A stretch of 44,134 nt of DNA from Draconibacterium orientale (GCA_022729995.1 DZBS01000013.1:1-44134), one strand, 5' to 3'. Counted from the first letter of the stretch, positions 33,693 to 43,398 are shown. Numbers and translations are program-made. Notes: generated by a model not told the origin, from the letters alone.

Positions 33693-36600
33693 CTATTTTG
33701 CTTGCTTTTTAGGGCTTAATGAATCTATTGTTAAAAATTCACCAAATATTTTCACTTCATTTGTAAGTTCCAATATCTTTTCTGGACTAATAACAATAAG
33801 CCTTCCGCTCTTTTTTCCTGCCTCAACCGACGATAAAATTATATAATTTCCGTCGGGCGAAAAATCGGCTTTCTTTACTTTTCCTTTATCTTTATATCTA
33901 AATATTTCGTTCCCCGAAATGTCATATAATTTAATTGTATTATCATCGCCGGCTGTTAAAATATTTTTTGAATCGTCGGAAAATTCTACAGAATTTACTT
34001 GATTTTCATATCCTTCAAAATATTTTACAAGTTTTCCTGAATTTGTCCACAAAGCAGCTTTATCGTCTTTTCCGGTTGTAGCAAAATATTTTCCGTCGGG
34101 CGAATAAACAACGCTCATTGCTTGTCCGTCGTGAGCATTTATTTTAAATATTTCTTTTCCTTCAAAATTATACGAAATTATATTGCCTGTTTCATTTGCT
34201 GCCAAAAAATTTTTCCCGTCGGGAGAAGTTGTAATGCAGTTAATTACAAAATTTGTTTTGATAACTTTATCGGGTTTTGATTTTCCGGCTTGCCAAATTA
34301 TAATTGTGCTGTCAACAGAAACACTGATAACAAATTTACTGTCGGCAGTAAAAACGGCACAGCTAACTTTTTGTTTATGAAACTCATGAAACATTTTAAT
34401 GTTCGATTCTAATTCCCAAACACGCACCGTTTTGTCGTTTCCGGCAGAAACAATATATTTTTGGTCGGAAGAAAAATTCAATGAATTTATTCTTTTTTTA
34501 TTTCCTCTAAATTCCTTAATCACATCGCCTGTTAAATCTCTAAGTTGAATTAACGAATCGCCTGCGGTAAAAATATTTAATCCGGTTTTTGAAAAGTATG
34601 CAAAATCAATATTTTTTATTTCGGCAAGCGGATTTAATAAACGCCCGAAACTCCAACTTCGTATTGTTTTATCGGAACTCACGGTAATAATTCTGTTTGA
34701 ATTTTCGGCAAAAACTGCATCGGTTACATTTGCTTTGTGACCTTGCAAAACACCGACAAATTCGCCGGAAGAAAGCCAAACAGCAGAAGTTTTATCTTGG
34801 CATGATGTTATTATTTTATCGCATTCCGAAGAAAAATAGGCCGAATTTATCCAATCGGAATGTGCTCTGAAAATAATTGTTTCTTCGGTTTGTAAATCAA
34901 TAGTTTCGACCAAATAATTTTTTCCTTTCAAATCGTTTATTGCTGTTAAAACTTTTTTGGAATCGCCCGAAAAAACAAGGCTTTGAATCATTGGTTGGTA
35001 ATATGAATTTGCCGTTGCCGCTTTTATACTTTTAATAAACTTACATTCAGCGTCATAAATACGAATTTCGGAATCGTTGGCAACAGCAATTGTTTTTCCG
35101 TCGGGCGAAATATCGGCGGCATAAATATCAAAATCGCTTTCAAAAACCAATTTATTTTCGCCGGTTTCGATATTATATTTCACAACTTGATAATTTTGTG
35201 AAACGAGAATATTTTTTTTATCCTTAAAAAATTTAATTAACCAAACAGGAGAATCAAATGCTTCTATTTCTTTCTCTTTTACACCTTGAAAATTGAAAAA
35301 ATGAATTTTCCCCGAATAATCGGCATAATAAAATTGATTTCCTTTATCGAAAAATCCAAAAACGGTAACTGTTTTATCTTCTTTTATATTGAATAAATCT
35401 TTTCCTTTATCGTCGATAATATCAAAATAAAAAGAATTTTTCTTCTTTGTTAAAACCGCAATGTGCTTTGCGTCGGCCGATATTTTGGCATTAATAATTT
35501 TATTGTCGATATTTTTTATAATCGCATAAAAAACCTCGGCTTTGTAATATGAATTTAACAAAGCGCTGTATGCCGACAAATTATCTTTATTCAAATTATA
35601 GGCATATTCGGCGTAACGAAAACTCAATGTCGGGTCTTCGTTTAAATATCTGAAAGAATAAGCCGAATACATATTTGATTTTGCAAATATCTCATTTTCT
35701 TTGGCTTGCTTTCGCAAATAATTAAAAATAAGAACAAAAACAATTGCGAAAAACAATATTGCCAATGTGCTGAAATTAAAATATTTGCTTTTATTTTTAA
35801 CAGTTTCTATTTTTTCTTTTAAATTGATATTTTCTTCAATTAAATTCTTTGATTTCAGTTGTTCAAACATAAAATCCGATTTCAAAGCATAAGATTTTTC
35901 CGAATTTATATCTGTTGAAATTTCAAGAATTTCTTCCAACTCAATAAAATGTGCTAATAAAAGAGGGTAATTTTCCCTGATTTCAAATTCTTTGTTCCAC
36001 AAATTATTTTCCGATGACTTTGATTTACAGAAATTTACAAGTTCATTTATAAGTTCCGAAGAAATATTTTGAAGAAATAAATTGAGCTGAAAATCATAAA
36101 TTTCACGAGCAGAAATTTTCTCGTTAAGTGATTCTGAATTTATTTCAAAATAATTTCCTAAAATCTGAATATCAATTGGTTTTAAAACATTTTGAACTGA
36201 AATTTCAGATATTATTTCAGATATTTTTTCTTTTTCGATATTAAAAGAATCTAATGCAAAATTATTTTTTTCGGAATATTTTGAAGAAAAACCAAGTGTT
36301 TTTGAAATAATCTTAATGGCAGAATTATTGTCGAAATATTTTAGTTCTAAAGAATTTTTAGATAACTCGTCGGAGAAATTAATTCGACCAAAAATATTAT
36401 TGACATTATCCGAACAAACAGAAAAAACAATTTTTGTTTCAATTGGTTTTTCGAGCAAACTTTTTCCGGAATCGGAAAGTAAATTGTTGTTTTGTGAAAT
36501 TTTATTTTCAACATGAATTTTAAATCTTTCCGGAATTTCTTTGGTATTTATTTCGTTGATAATATCAAAAAAGTCGTTTTCAAAATCTTTTCTTCCCAAA

Positions 36601-37028
36601 AAAATATCTTCAAAATTATCAAAAATCAGAATCAAAGATTTTTCTTCGTCGGGGTTAGATTGAATTTTCTTAAGCTTAACCCAAAAATCTGAAAACCCTT
36701 CAAATAAAACATCGGTATAACTAATTGACGGAATAATATTTGCAATTCCTCTTGAAAGAAATTCATTTGCAGAAATGTTTTGTAAATTAATGTTTTTAAA
36801 ATCGAAATAAACAACATTAAACATTCCGCTGTTTTTCAAAAGCGGTATTAATCCTGCATTTAAAAGCGATGTTTTTCCGGCACCTTTTGGCGAATGCAAC
36901 AAAACTTTTTGCTCAAAACCTGCAAGTTGATATAATCTTTTTAATTCCTCTTCTCTTGCAAAAAAAATATCGGAATCCTCTTCTTTGAAGCATTTATAAG
37001 CCTTAAACCTTTTTCTTAAATCTTCCAT
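33693..37028 (-). CDS. Membrane-anchored nSTAND-type NTPase with WD40 repeats
   Basis: This 1111-residue protein begins directly with a P-loop NTPase: Walker A HSPKGAGKTSLL (45-56) and Walker B LILIFDNFEDIFLG (132-145), whose FDNFEDIF form fits the nSTAND1 group. A helical region runs to about 400, then one strong transmembrane helix (about 415-437, LAILFFAIVFVLIFNYLRK) followed by a TPR-like stretch (YSFRYLNEDPTLSFRYAEYA) and a long WD40 propeller region (about 500-1095), for example YIVSAGNDKTVRVW, ITSCQDKTSAVW and YFATTGKDDKAALW. No obvious effector domain precedes the NTPase. STAND-WD40 proteins act as ligand-sensing switches in signalling or conflict systems. The gene is solitary, with gltA and ridA as neighbours. 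Confidence 0.88.
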   Translation of the reverse strand: MEDLRKRFKAYKCFKEEDSDIFFAREEELKRLYQLAGFEQKVLLHSPKGAGKTSLLNAGLIPLLKNSGMFNVVYFDFKNINLQNISANEFLSRGIANIIPSISYTDVLFEGFSDFWVKLKKIQSNPDEEKSLILIFDNFEDIFLGRKDFENDFFDIINEINTKEIPERFKIHVENKISQNNNLLSDSGKSLLEKPIETKIVFSVCSDNVNNIFGRINFSDELSKNSLELKYFDNNSAIKIISKTLGFSSKYSEKNNFALDSFNIEKEKISEIISEISVQNVLKPIDIQILGNYFEINSESLNEKISAREIYDFQLNLFLQNISSELINELVNFCKSKSSENNLWNKEFEIRENYPLLLAHFIELEEILEISTDINSEKSYALKSDFMFEQLKSKNLIEENINLKEKIETVKNKSKYFNFSTLAILFFAIVFVLIFNYLRKQAKENEIFAKSNMYSAYSFRYLNEDPTLSFRYAEYAYNLNKDNLSAYSALLNSYYKAEVFYAIIKNIDNKIINAKISADAKHIAVLTKKKNSFYFDIIDDKGKDLFNIKEDKTVTVFGFFDKGNQFYYADYSGKIHFFNFQGVKEKEIEAFDSPVWLIKFFKDKKNILVSQNYQVVKYNIETGENKLVFESDFDIYAADISPDGKTIAVANDSEIRIYDAECKFIKSIKAATANSYYQPMIQSLVFSGDSKKVLTAINDLKGKNYLVETIDLQTEETIIFRAHSDWINSAYFSSECDKIITSCQDKTSAVWLSSGEFVGVLQGHKANVTDAVFAENSNRIITVSSDKTIRSWSFGRLLNPLAEIKNIDFAYFSKTGLNIFTAGDSLIQLRDLTGDVIKEFRGNKKRINSLNFSSDQKYIVSAGNDKTVRVWELESNIKMFHEFHKQKVSCAVFTADSKFVISVSVDSTIIIWQAGKSKPDKVIKTNFVINCITTSPDGKNFLAANETGNIISYNFEGKEIFKINAHDGQAMSVVYSPDGKYFATTGKDDKAALWTNSGKLVKYFEGYENQVNSVEFSDDSKNILTAGDDNTIKLYDISGNEIFRYKDKGKVKKADFSPDGNYIILSSVEAGKKSGRLIVISPEKILELTNEVKIFGEFLTIDSLSPKKQAK

Positions 37029-37118
37029 ATTAATAAAATTCTAAATCGGGGTTAAATATACATAACTTTTTGTAAATGCTTAATTATTATTTTAATGAAA
37101 TTTAATTTTTATATTATT

Positions 37119-37126
37119 TAATTTTG
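37119..37126 (+). promoter_or_regulatory. -7 promoter element of ridA
   Basis: TAATTTTG matches TAnnTTTG, 35 bp before ATG 37162. Confidence 0.5.
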
Positions 37127-37161
37127 AATTAAAATTACATTTCAATTTAAAATTTAAAAAA

Positions 37162-37542
37162 ATGATAAAACAAATAATTCACACCGACAAAGCTCCAAAA
37201 GCAGTAGGACCATACAGTCAAGCCGTTAAAGCAGATTCAACACTTTATGTTTCGGGTCAAATTCCGATAAATCCGGAAACGGGAAAATTTGTTGAAGGCG
37301 GAATAAAAGAACAAACCGAACAAGTAATGAAAAATATTTCGGCAATTTTAAACGAAGCCGGGTACAGTTTTTCCGATGTTGTAAAATCAACATGTTTACT
37401 TAGCGACATGGCAAATTTTGCCGAAATGAACGAAGTTTACGGAAAATATTATCCGGAAAATCAACCTGCAAGAGCCGCTTTTGCCGTAAAAGGACTTCCG
37501 CTTGGTGCATTGGTTGAAATTGAAACAATTGCCGTAAAATAA
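37162..37542 (+). CDS. ridA: RidA-family enamine/imine deaminase
   Basis: This 126-residue protein hydrolyses reactive 2-aminoacrylate and related imines formed by PLP enzymes. Family signatures are KAVGPYSQAVKADSTLYVSGQ (13-33, with the conserved G-x-Y-S-x-A), VKSTCLLSDMANFAEMNEVY, and the C-terminal PARAAFAVKGLPLGALVEIE, with the catalytic Arg of PARAAF and Glu of VEIE. The length is exactly that of the family. Confidence 0.96.
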   Translation: MIKQIIHTDKAPKAVGPYSQAVKADSTLYVSGQIPINPETGKFVEGGIKEQTEQVMKNISAILNEAGYSFSDVVKSTCLLSDMANFAEMNEVYGKYYPENQPARAAFAVKGLPLGALVEIETIAVK

Positions 37543-37620
37543 ATTTTACATATTTTAACAGCAAATATAAGAACTTGTTTTGATGAACATACGTATTAGC
37601 ATATTCATTAATAATTTTCT

Positions 37621-39504
37621 ATGCGAAAAATCAACAACATTTTCAGAAAAATAATAATTTTTCTGATAGTAATTTCATTAAAACAAGTTTCATTTTCTCA
37701 AATATCTTCTTTTGATGATTTATGCCAAAACCCTGCTTTTCACGATACAATTGCTTTAATTTGGGATAATTACAAACCTTTTATTGAAGGTAAAATTAAA
37801 AACTCTCAAGAAGACACATATAATCTTTATGATGTTCAAATTTCAACAAATATTCTTCTGAAATATGCATTTAACAAAAAAAAATATTTTCTTGTTGACG
37901 ATTTGCTGAATACTTTTTTGAAAGCAGCACTTACATTAGATACATTACAAACATACAGATTTATATACTTTTATCCTGAAAATATACCCAAAGAATCGGT
38001 AATGAATATGGGTAAACCTTATTCGATGTGGATAGACGGAACAAGCAAAATAAATCCTACAGAAGAAGATATATTATCGAGCAGTCAGTTTTTATCTATG
38101 GTTTCCGAAGCAATATTTGAAATTGCTATGATTAAAAAAACCGAAAGAACACAAACAATGACTGATTTTGTAAAGAAATATTCTCCGATATTGGATTCGC
38201 ACTATGAAAGATGGATAAAAGGAATTAATGTGAAAAATCCAAAAACCGGAGAGATTTTTACAAATGTAGGGCCATTTCAGAAAAGAGCTTGGGGATGTAA
38301 AATGAATACAGTTTATATTCCAAGTCATATGACACATTTAACGCTTCTTCAATATTTACTTAGCAATAATTGCGGAAATAATGACTCAAAAAGTTATTGT
38401 AATGCCATTCTTGATTCCGATTTATTCATTATTGAAGGTGTAAGCAATTTAGTTGCAGCGTATTTAACAGACAGTTCACTTGTATCAGCTCCGAAAAATA
38501 TTACATTTTATAGAAATAGGTATTTACCTTTAGCAAATAAATTAATTATTTCAAGATTAAGTGTTACAAATTTAAAAAATTTTGAAGGAAACGATGTAAA
38601 AGCCTATGTTTTTGACAAAGGAAAATTTGATGATCATCCGGATTATTCATATTCGGGATATACAAATGCCAATAAATATCCCACAATAAAAAACATTACA
38701 AAAGTAAAGGGAAACGGTTGGGATATTAGTCATGCAAGAAGATATGTAAGTGTTTTTGAATCATTATATGAAACAAGAGACATTTTAAATTTGAAATTTC
38801 CTGATTCTACCGACATGTCAAAATTTGCTAACCAATTTATTTATAAAATATTTAATAATAATTTTGATTACCCTCTTTTTTCAAATTTTTATGATGGTTC
38901 AAACGGCTGGTTTAGAGTTGGTTATTCAAACAGAAGAAATTTCGGATACGGTCCTTACGACATGTCGATGTCTGCAATAACAGGTGGTTACGGAATTTGG
39001 TCTAAATACAATTCCGATATGCAATTAATTATGATTTCATTATACAACATGATTCATTCAACTGATTCTACTGTTAAAATACATTTGAATAATCACTACG
39101 AGAAATATGTATGGACAAACAACAAAATTACAAACAAACCTCAACGAGAACAAGCTTATTATTTTGAATTTGATTCAATTTCAAGCTTAAATTTGGCAAC
39201 TCAAAATGCACTAATTTCTTTCTATCCGAGTATTTGTTTTAATGAAAATTTTGAAAATTATCTGTTGCAAAGAACCGAAAATGTGATTGTTTATCCTTAT
39301 CCTACAAGCGACATTTTATATATTTCATCAAGAAATAAGATAACTGAAATTTATATTTCTGATATTTTGGGAAATAAAATTTTAAGCAAAAAATATAATG
39401 AAGTCTTTATTAAACTTGACGTTTCAAAATATTCAAAAGGCTTTTACTTTTTGGCTGTAAAAACAAGCGAGGGAATAATTCTAAAAAAAGTTATTTTAAT
39501 ATAG
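37621..39504 (+). CDS. Secreted protein with T9SS type A sorting domain
   Basis: This 627-residue protein has a signal peptide (about 1-27, cleaved near VSFS-Q) and a C-terminal type IX secretion sorting domain (about 555-627: VYPYPTSDILYIS, then EIYISDILGNKILSKKY, and SKGFYFLAVKTSEGIILKKVI). The middle 500 residues are helix-rich with many Trp and Tyr (YSMWIDGTSKIN, GSNGWFRVGYSNRRNFGYG, ISHARRYVSVFESLYETRD), recalling all-alpha barrel polysaccharide enzymes, but I recognise no family or catalytic motif. It is exported to the cell surface or medium by the Por machinery. Function unknown. Confidence 0.85.
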   Translation: MRKINNIFRKIIIFLIVISLKQVSFSQISSFDDLCQNPAFHDTIALIWDNYKPFIEGKIKNSQEDTYNLYDVQISTNILLKYAFNKKKYFLVDDLLNTFLKAALTLDTLQTYRFIYFYPENIPKESVMNMGKPYSMWIDGTSKINPTEEDILSSSQFLSMVSEAIFEIAMIKKTERTQTMTDFVKKYSPILDSHYERWIKGINVKNPKTGEIFTNVGPFQKRAWGCKMNTVYIPSHMTHLTLLQYLLSNNCGNNDSKSYCNAILDSDLFIIEGVSNLVAAYLTDSSLVSAPKNITFYRNRYLPLANKLIISRLSVTNLKNFEGNDVKAYVFDKGKFDDHPDYSYSGYTNANKYPTIKNITKVKGNGWDISHARRYVSVFESLYETRDILNLKFPDSTDMSKFANQFIYKIFNNNFDYPLFSNFYDGSNGWFRVGYSNRRNFGYGPYDMSMSAITGGYGIWSKYNSDMQLIMISLYNMIHSTDSTVKIHLNNHYEKYVWTNNKITNKPQREQAYYFEFDSISSLNLATQNALISFYPSICFNENFENYLLQRTENVIVYPYPTSDILYISSRNKITEIYISDILGNKILSKKYNEVFIKLDVSKYSKGFYFLAVKTSEGIILKKVILI

Positions 39505-39528
39505 ATTTATACTTTTTTCAATATAAAA

Positions 39529-39556
39529 AGAAAGCCCTTTTTTCAAAGAGCTTTCT
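39529..39556. terminator. Bidirectional hairpin terminator
   Basis: AGAAAGC (39529-39535) pairs with GCTTTCT (39550-39556), extended by CTTT/AAAG inside. It lies between the convergent T9SS cargo and hydrogenase genes. Confidence 0.65.
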
Positions 39557-39574
39557 AAGCACAAACTATTACTA

Positions 39575-41359
39575 CTAATATCTTTTACGTTTGCGGTATT
39601 TTGTATGAAGCAAATGGTGTGATTTTTCGCCCAAAGGTTTTTCCAAAAATTCTTTATATATTTGAGCTATATTCGGGTTTTCATGCGACATACGAATTGG
39701 TTTTCCCATATCTTCTTCATAAATTGCATCCATTCTTTTCTTACGAACTTCATCGGTTGTAGGAATTGGTTGTCCGCCGCCGCCAATGCAACCGCCCGGA
39801 CAAGCCATAATTTCAATAAAATGATATGGTGATTTGCCGTCTACAATTTGATCCATTATAACTCTTGCATTAGTCAAACCATGAGCAATTGCTACTTTTA
39901 ATTCAACTCCTTCCAAAAATTTGTATTCCGGCAAACAATTTTCGAGTTTTACTGTTGCTTCTTTAATACTTTCAAGTCCTCTAACCGGAAGTATATTCAG
40001 ATTTTTAAAAGGAACCGGTCGTCCGGTAATAATAAAATATGCAGTTCTGAGTGCAGCTTCCATTACACCGCCTGTTGCTCCGAAAATTACACCGGCTCCG
40101 GTTGATACGCCCATATGACTGTCAAATTCTCCATCTTCGAGATCTTCAAATTTTAAGCCCGATTGTTTTATCATGTGACCAATTTCACGAGTTGTAAGTC
40201 CTGCATCAACATCTTGATATCCGCTGTCTCGCATTTCAGGCCTGTTTGCTTCGTATTTTTTTGCTGCACAAGGCATTCCGGCAACGCAAACAATATTTTT
40301 GGGGTCGATACCTTTTTTCTCGGCATAATAAGTTTTTACAACTGCACCAAACATTTGTTGAGGTGATTTGCAAGAAGATAAATGTTCTAAATGTTCAGGA
40401 TACATGTGTTCGATAAATTTCACCCAGCCCGGAGAGCAAGATGTTATCATTGGTAAAGCCACTTGTTCTTTATCAACCAAAGCACGTTTCAATCTGTCTA
40501 AAAGTTCGCTGCCTTCTTCCATAATTGTTAAATCGGCAGTAAAATCGGTATCGAGAACCGAATCGAAACCAATTTTTTTAAGTGCCGTAACCATTTTTCC
40601 GGTTACAATTTTTCCCGGTTCGTAGCCAAGCATTTCACCTAATGCAACTCTAACCGACGGAGCTGTATTAATTACCACATGTTTTTCAGGATTATCAATA
40701 GCTTCCCAAATATCGTCGTAATATCTTCTTTCTGTAAGTGCGCCGGTTGGGCAGTGAATTATACATTGTCCGCAATTTGTGCAAACGATTTCGTTTAGAG
40801 GAAAATGCATAAATGTTGAAACTCTCATATCGCGTCCTTTTTCTGTAACAGAAAGTGCATTAACATGTTGAATTTCGGCACATGTTCTAACGCATCTTTG
40901 ACAACGAATACATTTACTGTCGTCTTTTTCTATTGACCATGAAGATTTATCTATTGTAGAATCTTTTAGAACACTTAAATAGATATTATTGTCAACATTA
41001 TATTCCGAAGCCAATGTTTGAAGTTCGCAATTTCTGTTTCTGTAACAAGTTGTGCACTGTGTATTGTGCTCCGAAACCAAAAGAGCCATTACATCTTTTC
41101 TTGCTCTTCTCACTTTTGGAGAAGAAGTAAGAATATTCATTCCTTCTGTTGCCGGAGTTGCGCAAGATGCTGTAAGTGTTTTCTTTCCTATTTCTTCTAC
41201 CACGCAAACTCTGCAATTACCTGCCACACATAAATCTTCGTGATGGCAAAGAGTAGGAATTTTAATATCAACTTTTTTTGCGGCATCCAAAACAGAGGTT
41301 CCTTTTTCAACCGTAACTGTTGTTCCGTCTATTGTTAATGTTATATTGTTATTTGTCAT
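39575..41359 (-). CDS. hydA: [FeFe] hydrogenase catalytic subunit (NADH-linked, group A)
   Basis: This 594-residue enzyme reduces protons to hydrogen. Domains in order: plant-type [2Fe-2S] (C38, C49, C52, C66), His-Cys [4Fe-4S] (HNTQCTTCYRNRNC), two [4Fe-4S] ferredoxin repeats (CIRCQRCVRTC and CTNCGQCIIHC), then the H-cluster domain with motifs TSCSPGWVKF (L1), MPCAAKKYEANRPEM (L2) and EIMACPGGCIGGGGQP (L3), all complete. This is the subunit layout of the soluble multimeric NADH-linked or bifurcating enzymes. It is third in the operon hydC-hydB-hydA. The HydEFG maturases are not in the window. Confidence 0.96.
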   Translation of the reverse strand: MTNNNITLTIDGTTVTVEKGTSVLDAAKKVDIKIPTLCHHEDLCVAGNCRVCVVEEIGKKTLTASCATPATEGMNILTSSPKVRRARKDVMALLVSEHNTQCTTCYRNRNCELQTLASEYNVDNNIYLSVLKDSTIDKSSWSIEKDDSKCIRCQRCVRTCAEIQHVNALSVTEKGRDMRVSTFMHFPLNEIVCTNCGQCIIHCPTGALTERRYYDDIWEAIDNPEKHVVINTAPSVRVALGEMLGYEPGKIVTGKMVTALKKIGFDSVLDTDFTADLTIMEEGSELLDRLKRALVDKEQVALPMITSCSPGWVKFIEHMYPEHLEHLSSCKSPQQMFGAVVKTYYAEKKGIDPKNIVCVAGMPCAAKKYEANRPEMRDSGYQDVDAGLTTREIGHMIKQSGLKFEDLEDGEFDSHMGVSTGAGVIFGATGGVMEAALRTAYFIITGRPVPFKNLNILPVRGLESIKEATVKLENCLPEYKFLEGVELKVAIAHGLTNARVIMDQIVDGKSPYHFIEIMACPGGCIGGGGQPIPTTDEVRKKRMDAIYEEDMGKPIRMSHENPNIAQIYKEFLEKPLGEKSHHLLHTKYRKRKRY

Positions 41360-41385
41360 AATTTTATATTTTTAAATTGAAAATT

Positions 41386-42543
41386 TTAGTAAATCATTTC
41401 TTCTCTAAAGTTTTCAACGATACTTGTAAAAGAATTTGTAACTGATTGTCCTAAACCGCATTTTGAAGTAATTTGCATTGTTTTGCTCAGTTTTATAAGT
41501 TGGTCGAGATATTCTTTAGGTTTTTCTCCGGATTTTACTGCTTCTATACCTTTTAATAATTGTTGACAACCAACACGACAAGGTGTGCATTGTCCGCAAG
41601 ATTCTTCGGCAAAAAAATCGAGAAAATTATGAAGAACATTATACATAGATCGCGAACTGTTAAAAATCATTGTTGAACCTCCTGTTGGATTTCCTTCGCC
41701 GATTATTGCGTTTTTAAATCCTTTTCGCGGTATACAAAAACCTGAAACTCCACCAACTTGTACTGCTTTTGTATCTCCGTCGCCAAATTCTCTTACGAAA
41801 TCTTCAACAGACATTCCCAATTCTATTTCGTGAACACCTTCTTTTGGAGAGTCGCCTGAAATAGAGAAAAGTTTTGAACCGTGTTGGTCTTGTGTTCCGA
41901 GTTTTTTATAATTTTCGGCTCCAAGTCTAAAAACAATCATTGTTGAAGCGAATGTTTCAACATTGTTTACAATTGTAGGTTTTCCCAAATATCCTACAGT
42001 GTTTGGATATGGAGGTTTATTTCTGGGTTCGCCTCTTTTTCCTTCCATAGACTCAATAAGAGCTGTTTCTTCTCCGCAAACATAAGCTCCGCTTCCAAGA
42101 AAAATATCGATATTAAAATCAATACCGTATTTTTTTATTTCTTCATGAAATTCGTCGATGTTTTTTTGAAGATGTGAAACAAGATATTTGTATTCGCCTC
42201 TTAAATATATGTAACCTTTTTTTATTCCGGTTCCATAGGCACAAAGAGCCATTCCGTTAAGAACTTTTTTAGGAACTTGCGTAAGAATTTCGCGGTCTTT
42301 AAAAGTTCCGGGCTCTCCTTCGTCGGCGTTACAAATAATATATTTTTCGTCGCCGGGTTGAGTTGCAGTAAATTTCCATTTAAGACCGGCAGGAAAACCT
42401 GCTCCGCCTCTTCCTCTGAGACCGGATTTTATGAGTTCTTCAATTACTTCGTCATTTGAAAATGACAAAGCTTTTGCTAAAACTTGATTGTCATCACAAT
42501 CTTTGCTGAAGATATATTCTAATTTATTGATATTTGTGTTCAT
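41386..42543 (-). CDS. hydB: Hydrogenase diaphorase subunit, NuoF-like, short form
   Basis: This 385-residue subunit binds FMN and NAD(H) and one [4Fe-4S] cluster. The NADH/FMN motif is GLRGRGGAGFPAGLKW (41-56), then ICNADEGEPGTFKDRE and YVCGEETALIESMEGKRG. The cluster ligands lie in ESCGQCTPCRVG with a later Cys in SKCGLGQ. Many HydB proteins of bifurcating hydrogenases are about 600 residues, with an extra N-terminal [2Fe-2S] domain and a C-terminal two-cluster ferredoxin domain; both are absent here. It lies 23 bp after hydC and 26 bp before hydA. Confidence 0.93.
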   Translation of the reverse strand: MNTNINKLEYIFSKDCDDNQVLAKALSFSNDEVIEELIKSGLRGRGGAGFPAGLKWKFTATQPGDEKYIICNADEGEPGTFKDREILTQVPKKVLNGMALCAYGTGIKKGYIYLRGEYKYLVSHLQKNIDEFHEEIKKYGIDFNIDIFLGSGAYVCGEETALIESMEGKRGEPRNKPPYPNTVGYLGKPTIVNNVETFASTMIVFRLGAENYKKLGTQDQHGSKLFSISGDSPKEGVHEIELGMSVEDFVREFGDGDTKAVQVGGVSGFCIPRKGFKNAIIGEGNPTGGSTMIFNSSRSMYNVLHNFLDFFAEESCGQCTPCRVGCQQLLKGIEAVKSGEKPKEYLDQLIKLSKTMQITSKCGLGQSVTNSFTSIVENFREEMIY

Positions 42544-42566
42544 TTTGTTATTTTTTCGGAATTAAA

Positions 42567-43037
42567 TTATTTTCTTTCTCTAATATATTCGCTTAAAACA
42601 TTGCGAATTTTTTCGGGTGTAAGTTCTGTATAAACTTCATCGTTTATAAGCATTGCGGGTCCTTTATGGCACCAGCCCAAACAGTTAGTTTCGAGTAAAG
42701 AAAACTTACCTTCTTTTGAAGTTTCTCCAACTTTAATTTTTAAAATGTTTTCAATTGTTTTAAGAATTTCGCTTTTACCTTTCATATCACAAGTAATGGA
42801 TTTGCAAACTCTGATTTTGTATTTTCCGCGAGCTTGGGTATCCAGAAATGAGAAAAAAGAAGCTGTTCCGTAAACTTCTGCAGCAGAAATATCCAAAATT
42901 TGGGCTACTTCTCGCATTGCATCAACTGATAAATAACTGTTTCTTTCAACAATTTTTTGTAAAATAGGCATAAGGCTTTTCCTCTCTTTGCCGTATTTTT
43001 CCGATAATTCTTTAATAAATTCTTTAGTACTATTCAT
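42567..43037 (-). CDS. hydC: Hydrogenase [2Fe-2S] subunit, NuoE-like
   Basis: This 156-residue thioredoxin-fold subunit carries one [2Fe-2S] cluster on the electron path between FMN and the hydrogenase. The four ligands are C78 and C83 (VCKSITC) and C119 and C123 (TNCLGWC). The N-terminal helical domain includes YLSVDAMREVAQIL and the family segment AAEVYGTASFFSF. It is first in the operon; the 392-bp upstream region carries a dyad at 43129. Confidence 0.95.
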   Translation of the reverse strand: MNSTKEFIKELSEKYGKERKSLMPILQKIVERNSYLSVDAMREVAQILDISAAEVYGTASFFSFLDTQARGKYKIRVCKSITCDMKGKSEILKTIENILKIKVGETSKEGKFSLLETNCLGWCHKGPAMLINDEVYTELTPEKIRNVLSEYIRERK

Positions 43038-43128
43038 ATCTTATATTATTGGTTTGTATCTGTCGTATTTAATATTGTAAAATTAGGGTCATTGCTAAAA
43101 AGATAACATGACAATTATTATTTTGATA

Positions 43129-43144
43129 TATGACAATAGTCATA
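43129..43144. promoter_or_regulatory. Dyad TATGAC-N4-GTCATA upstream of hydC
   Basis: A perfect 6-bp inverted repeat with a 4-bp spacer lies 92 bp before the hydC start, in the 392-bp divergent gap between hydC and the membrane protein gene. The form fits a CRP/FNR-family type operator, but the binding protein is not known. The rest of the gap is AT-rich and holds no ORF that I can support. Confidence 0.4.
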
Positions 43145-43368
43145 AAGTCAGACTAATTTAGACAAATTAAAAAGAGTAGAGGCTTTTAATTAAGGTTAAG
43201 ATTGATATAAATTTACGAAGAAATATTCAAATAATTGAACATTAAGATTGAAAGTTTTTTATAGATTAGAAATATTATAATAATTATTGGTTTTTTCGAC
43301 AAAATGATTGTTCGGTAATATGTTCGTTAAAAAATTAATTTAAAAATTAAAAAATATTATTTATTCCA

Positions 43369-43398
43369 TTGTCAATTTAAAAATAAAATTTAACTTTG
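43369..43398 (+). promoter_or_regulatory. Promoter of the right-edge membrane protein gene
   Basis: TTG (43369-43371), 19 bp, TAACTTTG (43391-43398): both Bacteroidota promoter parts at ideal spacing, 31 bp before ATG 43430. A small dyad CTTTG/CAAAG (43394-43408) overlaps it and could be an operator. Confidence 0.65.
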
